Assembly (NCBI GenBank): GCA_046565595.1
Contig: JBKHYG010000050.1
Coordinates: forward strand, 1 to 36,667
Source: JBKHYG01 sp046565595
GTDB lineage: Bacteria > Actinomycetota > AC-67
DNA: 36,667 bases
Reading direction: 5' to 3'
Shown here: positions 14,875 to 21,820 of the stretch, in pieces
Position numbering within the stretch: position 1 is the first letter of the stretch
Layout: each line of letters opens with the position of its first letter
Position numbers and translations under genes: made by a program
Notes under the pieces: model-generated
What the model was told of the DNA's origin: nothing
Databases searched by the model: none
Seen by the model: only the letters and a program-made list of their open reading frames with translations

Positions 14875-15842
14875 GCCGCCCCCATCTTTTTGGTCCACCA
14901 GAGCCTGTGCGCCGGCGGTCTGCGCGTGCGATGGTTGTGTTGCTGTGTGCTCTTGCTGTGGTGTCTCCGCAGGCGGCCTCTGCGGTGGATCGTACGGCTT
15001 ACACTTGTGATTTTCGTGTCACCGAGCCTGGTTTTCGTGTGATTTCTCTTGATCTTGAGTTTGAGACCAACGCTATTAGTCGAACCCTTGGTGGTACGTG
15101 GCAGGCTGGTATGGCTCAGGCTGAGCCTTGGTATTGGATGGCTGGCAATTTCATTATCAAACGAGACACTTATGAGATCGTTAGCTTCATGCTCTCGTAT
15201 AGCGCCAATAACGCTCCGGGAGTTGTGGTCTCTCAGGGTGGTCTCGATGTTCGTCAGGACACCCCTGCTGTTCCAGGGAAAGGGTCTGCCTTTCATTACA
15301 GCGCACTTGCGCCTGGGTTGAAGCCGGGTCGTTATCTGGTTGTGTTTGTGTGGCTTGGCTCGACGGGTCCATCATCGGTAGGGGGAAGCAATTGGCGTAC
15401 TGCGATCACCTCGGGGGGTCTTGATCCCTCTTGTAGCAATATCGGGGTTGGTGAGACATACAGCCTCGACCAACGACGAATGAGCGGCTCCCAAATTCAT
15501 GTCCCCGGCGCCGGAATCGGCTCAGGACTGACAGCAACACAAACGCTGCCTCGCAGCTACATAGTTGGGGAGATCGTCGCGGGGCCGGGTGATTTCGACA
15601 CCTATCTCGAGGCGAGGACTCCAAGCGGAACGTTCTCGAGCTTGCGGGGTCGTCTCAATCCCGTTGTCAGCCGGGGGGGCACCGTCCTCAACTCGGGCCG
15701 TTACTCCGGCATCCTTCCCCAACTCTTACACGCTGGCGTCAACTTCGATCTGACATCGTGAAAAGGCCTAGATGACCGCCATATGATCCGCCTCGATCGA
15801 TTTGCTGGTCCGCCGCGTGTCCCTCGGCGGATTGCGCGCACC
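14425..15842 (+). repeat. Y-X cassette repeat, unit 1 (1418 bp)
   Basis: The unit runs from the start of the Y domain (TTCATCGATCCCGG) through X1 to the same point in Y2. The next unit (15843-17906) is 2064 bp, which equals 1418 plus the 1256-bp IS insertion minus a ~610-bp deletion. The array therefore has a constant original period. A third unit begins at 17907 and is cut by the second IS. Confidence 0.8.
14871..15761 (+). CDS. Hypothetical secreted protein X1 of the repeated cassette
   Basis: 296 residues from ATG 14871, which overlaps the Y1 stop; ATG 14865 is a further in-frame option. An Arg-rich n-region and the hydrophobic MVVLLCALAVVSP, ending at ASA, form a Sec signal peptide, so it is probably exported. 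The mature part starts near VDRTAYTC and has only two or three cysteines and many beta-prone stretches (WYWMAGNFII, YLVVFVWLGS). The C-terminal ~68 residues (SYIVGEIVAGPG to HAGVNFDLTS) recur in the X2 remnant at 17610-17823 with many silent and some amino acid changes. No known family recognised. The codon use is T-rich compared with the surrounding chromosome. Confidence 0.7.
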   Translation: MSRPHLFGPPEPVRRRSARAMVVLLCALAVVSPQAASAVDRTAYTCDFRVTEPGFRVISLDLEFETNAISRTLGGTWQAGMAQAEPWYWMAGNFIIKRDTYEIVSFMLSYSANNAPGVVVSQGGLDVRQDTPAVPGKGSAFHYSALAPGLKPGRYLVVFVWLGSTGPSSVGGSNWRTAITSGGLDPSCSNIGVGETYSLDQRRMSGSQIHVPGAGIGSGLTATQTLPRSYIVGEIVAGPGDFDTYLEARTPSGTFSSLRGRLNPVVSRGGTVLNSGRYSGILPQLLHAGVNFDLTS

Positions 15843-16292
15843 TTCATCGATCCCGGCTACACGGTTACTCCGTTCCCGTGCGATAAGACCCTGTACGACA
15901 TTTGTGAGGCCGCGAATCTCGCTCTAGGAAGCGACACGACCCAGACGAATGGACGGTTTGTCGCCACGGTTGCGATCGACGATCCGACGATCCGGACGCT
16001 GTCGGGAAGCATCCAGGTCAACATGGCAGAAACAAACACGGGTACTGCTCACGCCAAGGCGCTGGAGACGGACGCATCGGGCAATCGCGTGCGAGCCTTC
16101 GATCTCTCAACGATCTACGGGCCCCTCGACGGGCTGAAGGCAAGCCTCAACGACATCCAGGGCGGCTATGTGAGCGTCAATCCAAACTCGAACATTCTCA
16201 CGGTCTCTCTTGAGCCACCCTACGGCTCGCCCCACACCATCCACGCCGATCTCAACTGCATCACCATCGACTCGACCCCGGTTTGCGTATGA
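15783..16292 (+). CDS. Hypothetical protein Y2 of the repeated cassette
   Basis: 169 residues from ATG 15783, 21 bp after the X1 stop. The first ~20 residues (MIRLDRFAGPPRVPRRIART) are basic and lack a signal peptide; they are shared with Y3 but not Y1. Residues 21-169 are the Y domain, largely identical to Y1 at the DNA level except for two divergent patches (about 15885-15945 and 16023-16100). The four cysteines are conserved. The stop overlaps the start of X2 (ATGA at 16289). Function unknown. The true start could lie further in if the basic leader is not translated. Confidence 0.6.
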   Translation: MIRLDRFAGPPRVPRRIARTFIDPGYTVTPFPCDKTLYDICEAANLALGSDTTQTNGRFVATVAIDDPTIRTLSGSIQVNMAETNTGTAHAKALETDASGNRVRAFDLSTIYGPLDGLKASLNDIQGGYVSVNPNSNILTVSLEPPYGSPHTIHADLNCITIDSTPVCV

Positions 16293-16392
16293 GCCGCCTC
16301 GATCTTTTTGGTGCACTAGAGCCTGTGCGCTGGCGGTTTGCGCGTGCGATGGTTGAGCTTCCCCCGTTTCCGCGGACACGGTGGGTGAGATG

Positions 16393-17260
16393 TTACGCGG
16401 CATCATCTGCGGTCTGCCTCTCGTAGTCGACTGGGCTGAGGTAGCAGATCGACGAGTGTCGGCGGTGCGGGTTGTACCAGGCCTCGATCCATTCGAAGAT
16501 CGCGGCGGCGAGCTCCGCTCTGGTGCTCCAGATCCTCGTGTCGAGCAGGTCGAGCTGCAGCCGGCTGAAGAAGCTCTCGGCCATCGCGTTATCGAGCGCC
16601 GACCCGATCCGTCCCATCGATCCGAGCAGCCCTGCTGCGCGCAGGCGCTGTCCGAAGATCCAGGAGACGTATTGCGACCCGTGGTCCGAGTGGACGATCG
16701 TGCCGGTGACATCGCCACGTCGCCAGCGCGCCATCTCCAGGGCATCGACGACGATCTCGGCGCGCAGGTGATCGGCGATCGAGAGCCCGATGACCCGCCG
16801 GCTGAACGCGTCCAGGACGACCGCGGCGTAGACCTTGCCCTCGGCGGTCGGGTGCTCGGTGATGTCGGTGACCCAGAGCTTGTTCGGTGCGTCCACCGAG
16901 AACCTGCGCGCAACCAGGTCGTCGTGCGTCGCCGGCAACGCCTTGGTGCGGTGTCCCTTGCGCCGGTAGCTGCCCTGCAGGCACGCGTCGCGCATCAACC
17001 GCTCGATGCGCTTGCGGGAGCAGCGCAGCCCGTGGCCCATCGTCAGCTCCTTGTGAACCATCGGCGAGCCGTTAGCTGCCGCGGCTCATCTGATGGATCT
17101 CGCGGATCGTCTCGGTCAGCACCGCATCAGCGATCGCGCGGGCGGACGGCGGACGATCTCGCCACCGGTAGAAGCCCGACGTCGACACGTTCAGCACCCG
17201 GCAGGCCACCGCGACGGCGATGCCGTCGTCGGCGAGTTCACGGACCAGCCGGTAGGTCAT
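16393..17260 (-). pseudogene. IS3-family transposase OrfB, frameshifted
   Basis: DDE integrase of copy 1. The 5' part (MTYRLVRELADDG to EIHQMSRGS) ends at TAA 17074-17072. The rest continues one frame over as GSPMVHKELTMGHGL. Removing one extra A at 17072-17073 restores SRGSYGSPMVHKELTMGH. Catalytic residues remain in the second part: WVTDITEH (Asp), VHSDHGSQYVS (Asp) and NAMAESFFS (Glu). The ATG overlaps the orfA stop after an AAAATGA run, a plausible -1 slip site for the OrfAB fusion. The element is probably immobile unless the extra base is an artefact. Confidence 0.88.
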
Positions 17261-17544
17261 TTTGGGAGCACGTTCTCCTTGGCGAAGAACGCCGCCGCGC
17301 GCTTGAGGATCTCGACCTCGGTCTCAAGCACGCGGTTACGACGGCGCAGCGCGACGAGCTCCGCCCGCTCGTCCGCCGACAGGCCCTCGCGGTCTCCGGT
17401 CTCGATCTGGTCGGCCTTGACCCAGTTACGCAGACAGGACTCGGAGATCCCAAGGTCCTTGGCGATCACAGCCATGGGCTGGTCTCCGGACCTGGCCAGC
17501 TGCACGGCCCTACGACGGAACTCCGACGGGTATGGTCTGGGCAC
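17257..17544 (-). CDS. IS3-family transposase OrfA
   Basis: 95 residues. An N-terminal helix-turn-helix (PYPSEFRRRAVQLARSG, then DLGISESCLRNWVK) is followed by a leucine zipper (LVALRRRNRVLETEVEILKR). The domain binds the terminal inverted repeats. It overlaps orfB by 4 bp (ATGA), as usual for IS3 elements. Confidence 0.92.
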   Translation of the reverse strand: MPRPYPSEFRRRAVQLARSGDQPMAVIAKDLGISESCLRNWVKADQIETGDREGLSADERAELVALRRRNRVLETEVEILKRAAAFFAKENVLPK

Positions 17545-17846
17545 TTCGGACTCCTCTCCGGCGAGCGAACTCGCACAGCGTAGGTGTCCGCGTTACCGGG
17601 GGAAGCTCAGCCTCGCAGCTACATTGTTGGAGAGATCAGTGCGGGACCGAAAGAAAGCGCTCCCTATCTGGAGGCCAGAACACCCAGCGGCAGCTTCACT
17701 AGCTCGGCGGGTCGCCTCAATCCTGTGGTGAGTCGCGGGGGAAACGTGGATCTCTTAGGCCGATACTCCGGGTTAATGCCCGACCTTCTCCATGCTGGTG
17801 TCAACTTCGATCTGACGTCGTGAAGGGCCTAACAAATGACCAGCAT

Positions 17847-17964
17847 ATGATCCGCCTCGATCGATTTGCTGGTCCGCCGCGTGTCCCTCGGCGGATTGCG
17901 CGCACCTTCATCGATCCCGGCTACACGGTTACTCCGTTCCCGTGCAACAACTTAATTACCGCCA
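17847..17964 (+). pseudogene. Y3 remnant, truncated by the second IS3-family element
   Basis: The 118 bp from ATG 17847 encode the same basic leader as Y2 (MIRLDRFAGPPRVPRR), then FIDPGYTVTPFPCNNLITA, and stop at the IS end. The leader equals Y2, while the NNLITA patch equals Y1, so this copy is a mosaic of the other two. Confidence 0.82.
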
Positions 17965-19245
17965 TGGGCTTGACCCCGAGCGCGGGACACCTGATTCTGG
18001 CGAGGTTCGCTGGAGGAAGGAGTCTCTTCGATGGGTCGTCCGAGCAAGTATCCACCCGAGTTCCGTCGTGAAGCTGTCGAGCTTGTGCTGTCTAGCGGCC
18101 GTAAGGTCTCCGAGGTTGCTCGCAGTCTGGGGATCACCGACACGACGCTGCATAACTGGCTGCGCAAGCATCGGGAGAGCGCTGCTCGCGCGTCCGATCC
18201 CAATGCGTTGAGCGAGGCTGAGCTCGCCGAGTTGAAGCGGCTGCGTAAGGAGAACGCGCAGCTTCGTATCGACGCCGAGATCCTGCGCAAGGCAGCCGCC
18301 TATTTCGCCAAGGAGACGATGCGGTGAGTCGGTGCCGCTTCGTTGAGGATCACCGCGCCGACTATCCCGTGGCTGATCTGTGCCGGCTGGCCGAAGTGTC
18401 TCGCTCGAGCTACTACCGGTTCCGTGATCCCATCCCACGCGCTCGTCAGATGTGCGATCACGAGCTGCTCGATCCGATCATCGAGATCCATGAACGCTCG
18501 CGACGCACCTACGGGGCACCCCGGATCACCGGCCAGCTTCGGCGTCGCGGACTGATCGTCAACCACAAGCGGGTCGCGCGGATCATGGCCGAGCACGGAA
18601 TCGCCGGATTCCAGCGGCGACGTCGCGGCAAACGGGTTGATCACGGCACCGCCGCGTTCGCACCGGACCTGCTGCAACGCGACTTCACCGCCGAGCATCC
18701 CAACCAGCGTTGGGTCGCTGACATCACCGAGTTCAACACGCTCCAAGGACGCCTCTATCTCGCAGCGATCAAGGATCTCTACTCGAACGCGATCGTCGGC
18801 TGGGCCACCGCACCACGGCGAACCGCCGAACTCGTCGTCGACGCCCTCGTCAACGCCATCAGCCGCCGCCAGCCAGCCGGCGAAGTCACCCATCACGCCG
18901 ATCACGGCTCGCAATACGTCTCCATGGCCTTCACCGACGCCGCAGCCGACGCACGGGTCGTGCTCAGCTTCGGCGCGATCGGTGACTGCTACGACAACGC
19001 CGCAGCCGAATCGATGTTCTCCACGATCAAAGGCGAACTCGAACACATCCACGCCATCAGCATCTGGCCCGACCATGCGTCGCTACGCAGCGCCCTGTTC
19101 GACTACATCGAGATCTTCTACAACCGCCCCGACATCAGACCCGACCCGGACGCCACACCCCCGCAGGAATCGACATCGCCGCCGCCGTCGCATGAACTAC
19201 CTTGCCGCCACCGAACCCCGTGTCCCGCATCCGGGGTCAAGCCCA
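17965..19245 (+). mobile_element. IS3-family insertion sequence (copy 2, different type)
   Basis: 1281 bp with terminal inverted repeats TGGGCTTGACCCCG plus CGGGACAC at both ends (about 23 of 26 bp matching). It carries orfA and orfB on the plus strand. It is not the same element as copy 1: ends and proteins differ. No target duplication is seen. Its right end lies 3 bp from the attachment repeat at 19249, so it probably deleted the rest of Y3 and the island's right side. Confidence 0.9.
18031..18327 (+). CDS. IS3-family transposase OrfA (copy 2)
   Basis: 98 residues from an ATG after GGAAGGAG. Helix-turn-helix YPPEFRREAVELVLSSG and SLGITDTTLHNWLRKH is followed by a leucine zipper (LKRLRKENAQLRIDAEILRK). 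It overlaps orfB by 4 bp (GTGA). Confidence 0.92.
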   Translation: MGRPSKYPPEFRREAVELVLSSGRKVSEVARSLGITDTTLHNWLRKHRESAARASDPNALSEAELAELKRLRKENAQLRIDAEILRKAAAYFAKETMR

Positions 19246-19301
19246 GAATCAAATCCCCCCCTCTGCGCCAACGGTCAACGACAGCGATGCGGTCGACCTA
19301 A
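18324..19301 (+). CDS. IS3-family transposase OrfB (copy 2), frameshifted near its C terminus
   Basis: The GTG start overlaps the orfA stop. The integrase core is complete: WVADITEFNT (Asp), HHADHGSQYVSMAF (Asp) and NAAAESMFSTIKGEL (Glu). After FDYIEIFYNR one base is missing near 19128. In the +1 frame the expected tail RHQTRPGRHTPAGIDIAAAV runs to TGA 19193-19195, inside the IS. In the actual frame translation runs out of the element to 19301 with a Pro/Ser-rich tail of no known meaning. The catalytic residues precede the shift, so activity may survive. Confidence 0.85.
   Translation: MSRCRFVEDHRADYPVADLCRLAEVSRSSYYRFRDPIPRARQMCDHELLDPIIEIHERSRRTYGAPRITGQLRRRGLIVNHKRVARIMAEHGIAGFQRRRRGKRVDHGTAAFAPDLLQRDFTAEHPNQRWVADITEFNTLQGRLYLAAIKDLYSNAIVGWATAPRRTAELVVDALVNAISRRQPAGEVTHHADHGSQYVSMAFTDAAADARVVLSFGAIGDCYDNAAAESMFSTIKGELEHIHAISIWPDHASLRSALFDYIEIFYNRPDIRPDPDATPPQESTSPPPSHELPCRHRTPCPASGVKPRIKSPPLRQRSTTAMRST
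19249..19269 (+). repeat. Right attachment-site repeat
   Basis: Holds TCAAATCCCCCCCTCT then GCGCC. One base differs from the tRNA-Ser(CGA) 3' end at 12953-12973. It is not part of a tRNA here, since no 5' tRNA half precedes it. It marks the outer edge of the island, 65 bp before tRNA-Ser(GGA). Confidence 0.68.
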
Positions 19302-19334
19302 GAGACCTTCGCGTCTCGACTACGATGCCCGCTC

Positions 19335-19423
<89 letters not shown>

Positions 19424-19449
19424 CGCAAGCCATCCAGATCGGAGCGCTT

Positions 19450-20043
19450 ATGCGTGTGCTCGGCTATCTGCGGGTCTCTCTGGATTCCGAGGTCGGGAAG
19501 GTCATGTCCCGTCAGGATCAGGAACGCTCGCTGCGGGAGACCGCGCACGCCAACGGCTGGAAACTCATCGGCATCCACATCGATCAGGGACGATCAGCTT
19601 CGGGTGACCTGTCGACCAGGGTGGCGCTTTCGACGGTGCTGGACGGGATCCGCTCGCACGAAGCTGATGCGATGGTGGTAGCCAGATGGGATCGCCTCGG
19701 ACCAGATCAGATCACGCAGCAACTCGTAGCAGAGATCGTCGATCGGATGGGTGGACACATCTTCTCGTGCGACATGTTCGAGGTCGGCGACCTGGCTGTA
19801 GCGCCTCGAGATCCATCGCTCGTCCAGATCAGGGAGGCCATCCGCGCGGGTATGGATGCCGAGGCCGATGTGCGCCGGATGAGGGTGCGCGGCAGGGTCG
19901 GCCGTCCGCAGTCAGAACGAGAACGCCTGGAGATGATCAGGCTGGACAACTCGGCAGGATCTCCGCCGATCCGGTCCTCCGATCCCGACGATCGAGGCCT
20001 TGGGAGTCCCGGAAGTCGATTACCCTGGGGGCGGAACACATAG
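19450..20043 (+). CDS. Serine-recombinase-like protein (resolvase N-terminal domain), probably inactive
   Basis: 197 residues from ATG 19450, 26 bp after tRNA-Ser(GGA). Residues 1-120 match the resolvase/invertase catalytic domain: MRVLGYLRVS has the nucleophile Ser10 and Arg8, and SRQDQERSLRETA is the following helix. The conserved DRLGR motif reads DRLGPD, so the arginine equivalent to Arg71 of gamma-delta resolvase is a proline. The C-terminal part (MRVRGRVGRPQSERERLEMI) has an AT-hook-like GRP and a possible short DNA-binding helix, then a disordered Pro/Ser tail. It may be a domesticated DNA-binding protein or a decayed recombinase. The stop lies 12 bp before mbfA, whose ribosome site overlaps this junction. 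Confidence 0.78.
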   Translation: MRVLGYLRVSLDSEVGKVMSRQDQERSLRETAHANGWKLIGIHIDQGRSASGDLSTRVALSTVLDGIRSHEADAMVVARWDRLGPDQITQQLVAEIVDRMGGHIFSCDMFEVGDLAVAPRDPSLVQIREAIRAGMDAEADVRRMRVRGRVGRPQSERERLEMIRLDNSAGSPPIRSSDPDDRGLGSPGSRLPWGRNT

Positions 20044-20055
20044 GACGGGAGGCAA

Positions 20056-21180
20056 GTGGCCAAGGTCGAGAACGGGAACGCTCCTTTCGCGAAGAAGTAC
20101 CGCGAGTTCTGGACCCAGGAGCGGGCCGCGGCATGGCTCTACCGCGAACTCGCGGGCATGACCGACGACGACCAGGAACGCGCGACGCTCGAGGGTCTGG
20201 CGATGGCAGAAGAGCGTCACGCATCCCACTGGGAGGACCTGCTCCGCAAGACCGGACACTCCGACCTGACCTTCAAAGGCCCGCCCCTGCGGGAGCGCGT
20301 GATGGTGTGGGTCGCGAAGCGCTGGGGGGTCGAGAAGGTCTTGCCACAGTTGATCCGTGCAGAGGCCGCCGACGCGGGCAAGTACCTGGATGTCGCCGAA
20401 GCACCCAACTGGATGAGCGAGGAAGAGGTCCAACACGGCCAGACGCTGGCCGGTCTTGGACGCCAGCAGCCTGCCCGGATCTCGCAGATAGAGGCCCGCC
20501 ATCGGGTCTCGCGGGGAGGTGCGCTGCGGGCAGCGACCTTCGGCGTGAACGACGGCCTGGTTTCGAACCTCTCGTTGGTGATGGGCATCGCAGGCGGAAC
20601 CGGCGACCCGCAGATCATCTTGCTGGCCGGCATCGCAGGCCTCTTCGCAGGAGCCTTCAGCATGGGGGCCGGCGAATGGGTCTCGGTCCGAAGCCAGGCA
20701 GAACTGTACGCCCGCGAGATCGCGATCGAGGAAGAGGAGCTACGGCTGTTCCCCGAAGAGGAGCAGGCCGAACTCGAACTGATCTACAGAGCTAAGGGCG
20801 TGTCCCCCGAAGAAGCCAAGAACCTCGCCGCGCGGATCATGGAACGACCCGATGTCGCACTCGATACCCTCGCTCGCGAGGAACTCGGGCTGGATCCAGG
20901 GGAACTCGGATCGCCATGGGTGGCGGCGTGGGCGTCCTTCCTTGCTTTCTCGTTCGGAGCTTTCGTGCCCGTCGCGCCCTACCTGTTCGCCACGGGTGAC
21001 GCAGCACTGGCGGCTTCTGCGATCGCTGCCGCTGCGATGCTGGCTCTGGTCGGAGGCATGATCTCGGTCCTGACCGGCAAGTCAGCCTGGCGCAGCTCGC
21101 TTCGGATGGTGTTGGTCGGTGGGGCGGCGGCCTCGATCACTTATCTGGTCGGAAACCTGGTCGGCCGCGTGGTGAACTGA
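20056..21180 (+). CDS. mbfA: Membrane-bound ferritin iron exporter (MbfA type; ferritin-like + VIT1/CCC1)
   Basis: 374 residues. The GTG start is supported by GGGAGG 3 nt upstream. Residues ~10-145 are a ferritin-like four-helix domain with metal-ligand motifs (YRELAGMTDDDQER, EERHASHWEDLL, RAEAADAGKY). Residues ~160-374 are a VIT1/CCC1-type membrane domain, recognised by GVNDGLVSNLSLVMGIAGG and FAGAFSMGAGEWVSVRSQAE, with about five helices. Proteins of this design oxidise or sense Fe2+ and export iron (or manganese), protecting cells from peroxide. It ends 1 bp before the convergent heme oxygenase pair, so iron released from heme and iron export may be functionally linked (inference). Confidence 0.9.
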   Translation: MAKVENGNAPFAKKYREFWTQERAAAWLYRELAGMTDDDQERATLEGLAMAEERHASHWEDLLRKTGHSDLTFKGPPLRERVMVWVAKRWGVEKVLPQLIRAEAADAGKYLDVAEAPNWMSEEEVQHGQTLAGLGRQQPARISQIEARHRVSRGGALRAATFGVNDGLVSNLSLVMGIAGGTGDPQIILLAGIAGLFAGAFSMGAGEWVSVRSQAELYAREIAIEEEELRLFPEEEQAELELIYRAKGVSPEEAKNLAARIMERPDVALDTLAREELGLDPGELGSPWVAAWASFLAFSFGAFVPVAPYLFATGDAALAASAIAAAAMLALVGGMISVLTGKSAWRSSLRMVLVGGAAASITYLVGNLVGRVVN

Positions 21181-21181
21181 A

Positions 21182-21820
21182 CTAGCCGATCCCGAGTTCT
21201 GCTGCTAACTCGTCGGTGAGTTCGATCTGCAGGGCGAACGCTCGGTAAGCCTCTTCGATCACTTCCATCCGCTGATCCGATGTCGTCGCGATCGCGTCGA
21301 AAGCCTGGTGGTACAGCCTTGCGAATGAACGCCGATCCGGGATCTCGGCGAATGTGTAGAACCCGACGGGTGCATCCTCGCCGAGGTTGCGTGTCGTGAG
21401 GTCCCGCAACATGTCTTGGCCCATCAGATACCCGAGCGTTCGTAGCCACTGATGCGACACCCAGGCGGGGGTTCGGGCCACCTCGAGGATGCGCGCGGCG
21501 TATCGCTCCGCCGCAGCTGGTCCGAGGCCGGATGGTCCTCCCAGCGCGTCAAGATCTGCCAGGAGGGCGGTTCGTCGATCGAGCCCCGGGTGCGCGAATG
21601 GGTCTTCGTTCGGTGTGGTGGCTGCTAGGGCTTCATAGACCGGAACGAGTGCGCTCAGGTAACGCCTGTAACCCTCGCGACCTAGCTGGCCGCGCAGGTA
21701 TGCAGCCATGAGCGGCGTGCGTTCGGCTCGCTTGTGGATCTCGGCGGTCGCTTGCTGCACCATCGAGGGCAACGGACCTTCTTCGAACGCTGCCAGCTTG
21801 TCGCGAACGCTGCCGCTCAA
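21182..21820 (-). CDS. Heme oxygenase-like protein (divergent paralogue)
   Basis: 212 residues, all-helical heme oxygenase fold. The N-terminal QATAEIHKRAERTPLMAAYL supplies the likely proximal His. The distal helix, normally near DLSGGQ, reads LGYLMGQDMLRDL here, so the glycine-rich bend over the heme is altered. The start overlaps the stop of the canonical paralogue (ATGA at 21817-21820), so the two are co-translated. It may degrade heme less efficiently, bind another tetrapyrrole, or pair with its neighbour (all inference). The 3' end is only 1 bp from mbfA. Confidence 0.8.
   Translation of the reverse strand: MSGSVRDKLAAFEEGPLPSMVQQATAEIHKRAERTPLMAAYLRGQLGREGYRRYLSALVPVYEALAATTPNEDPFAHPGLDRRTALLADLDALGGPSGLGPAAAERYAARILEVARTPAWVSHQWLRTLGYLMGQDMLRDLTTRNLGEDAPVGFYTFAEIPDRRSFARLYHQAFDAIATTSDQRMEVIEEAYRAFALQIELTDELAAELGIG

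Larger units (their letters stand above)
16354..17609 (-). mobile_element. IS3-family insertion sequence (copy 1)
   Basis: 1256 bp bounded by inverted repeats: TGAGCTTCCCCCG at both ends, with the similarity running on to CGCGGACAC (about 26 bp with three or four mismatches). It carries orfA (17257-17544) and a frameshifted orfB (16393-17260), both minus. No target duplication is seen (ggt left, gcc right), in line with an adjacent deletion of X2. Confidence 0.9.
16289..17823 (+). pseudogene. X2 remnant, split by an IS3-family element
   Basis: The first 65 bp (16289-16353; MSRLDLFGALEPVRWRFARA) match the start of X1. The last 214 bp (17610-17823; from RSYIVGEISAGPK to HAGVNFDLTS) match its end. 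Between them sits a 1256-bp IS, and about 610 bp of X are missing, so the gene is dead. The surviving 3' part differs from X1 at many third positions, so the X copies had diverged before the insertion. Confidence 0.8.
12953..19269. mobile_element. Decayed genomic island in tRNA-Ser(CGA)
   Basis: A ~6.3-kb block bounded by direct repeats of the tRNA 3' end. Contents in order: IS481-family remnant, the Y/X repeated cassettes, an IS3-family element (16354-17609), more cassette remains and a second IS3-family element (17965-19245). The cassette genes use T-rich codons (runs such as ctt, gtt and tgt) unlike the GC-rich genes outside. No integrase of its own survives; a serine-recombinase-like gene lies just outside at 19450. 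Confidence 0.65.

Noticed and set aside
17065..17080. Programmed frameshift inside IS3 copy 1 orfB
   Set aside because: The slip site for IS3 elements lies at the orfA/orfB junction (17257-17264); this one is an extra base in an otherwise intact motif.
12953..19269. CRISPR array or phage genes in the island
   Set aside because: No regularly spaced short repeats and no phage structural motifs were seen; the only repeats are the long cassettes and IS ends.
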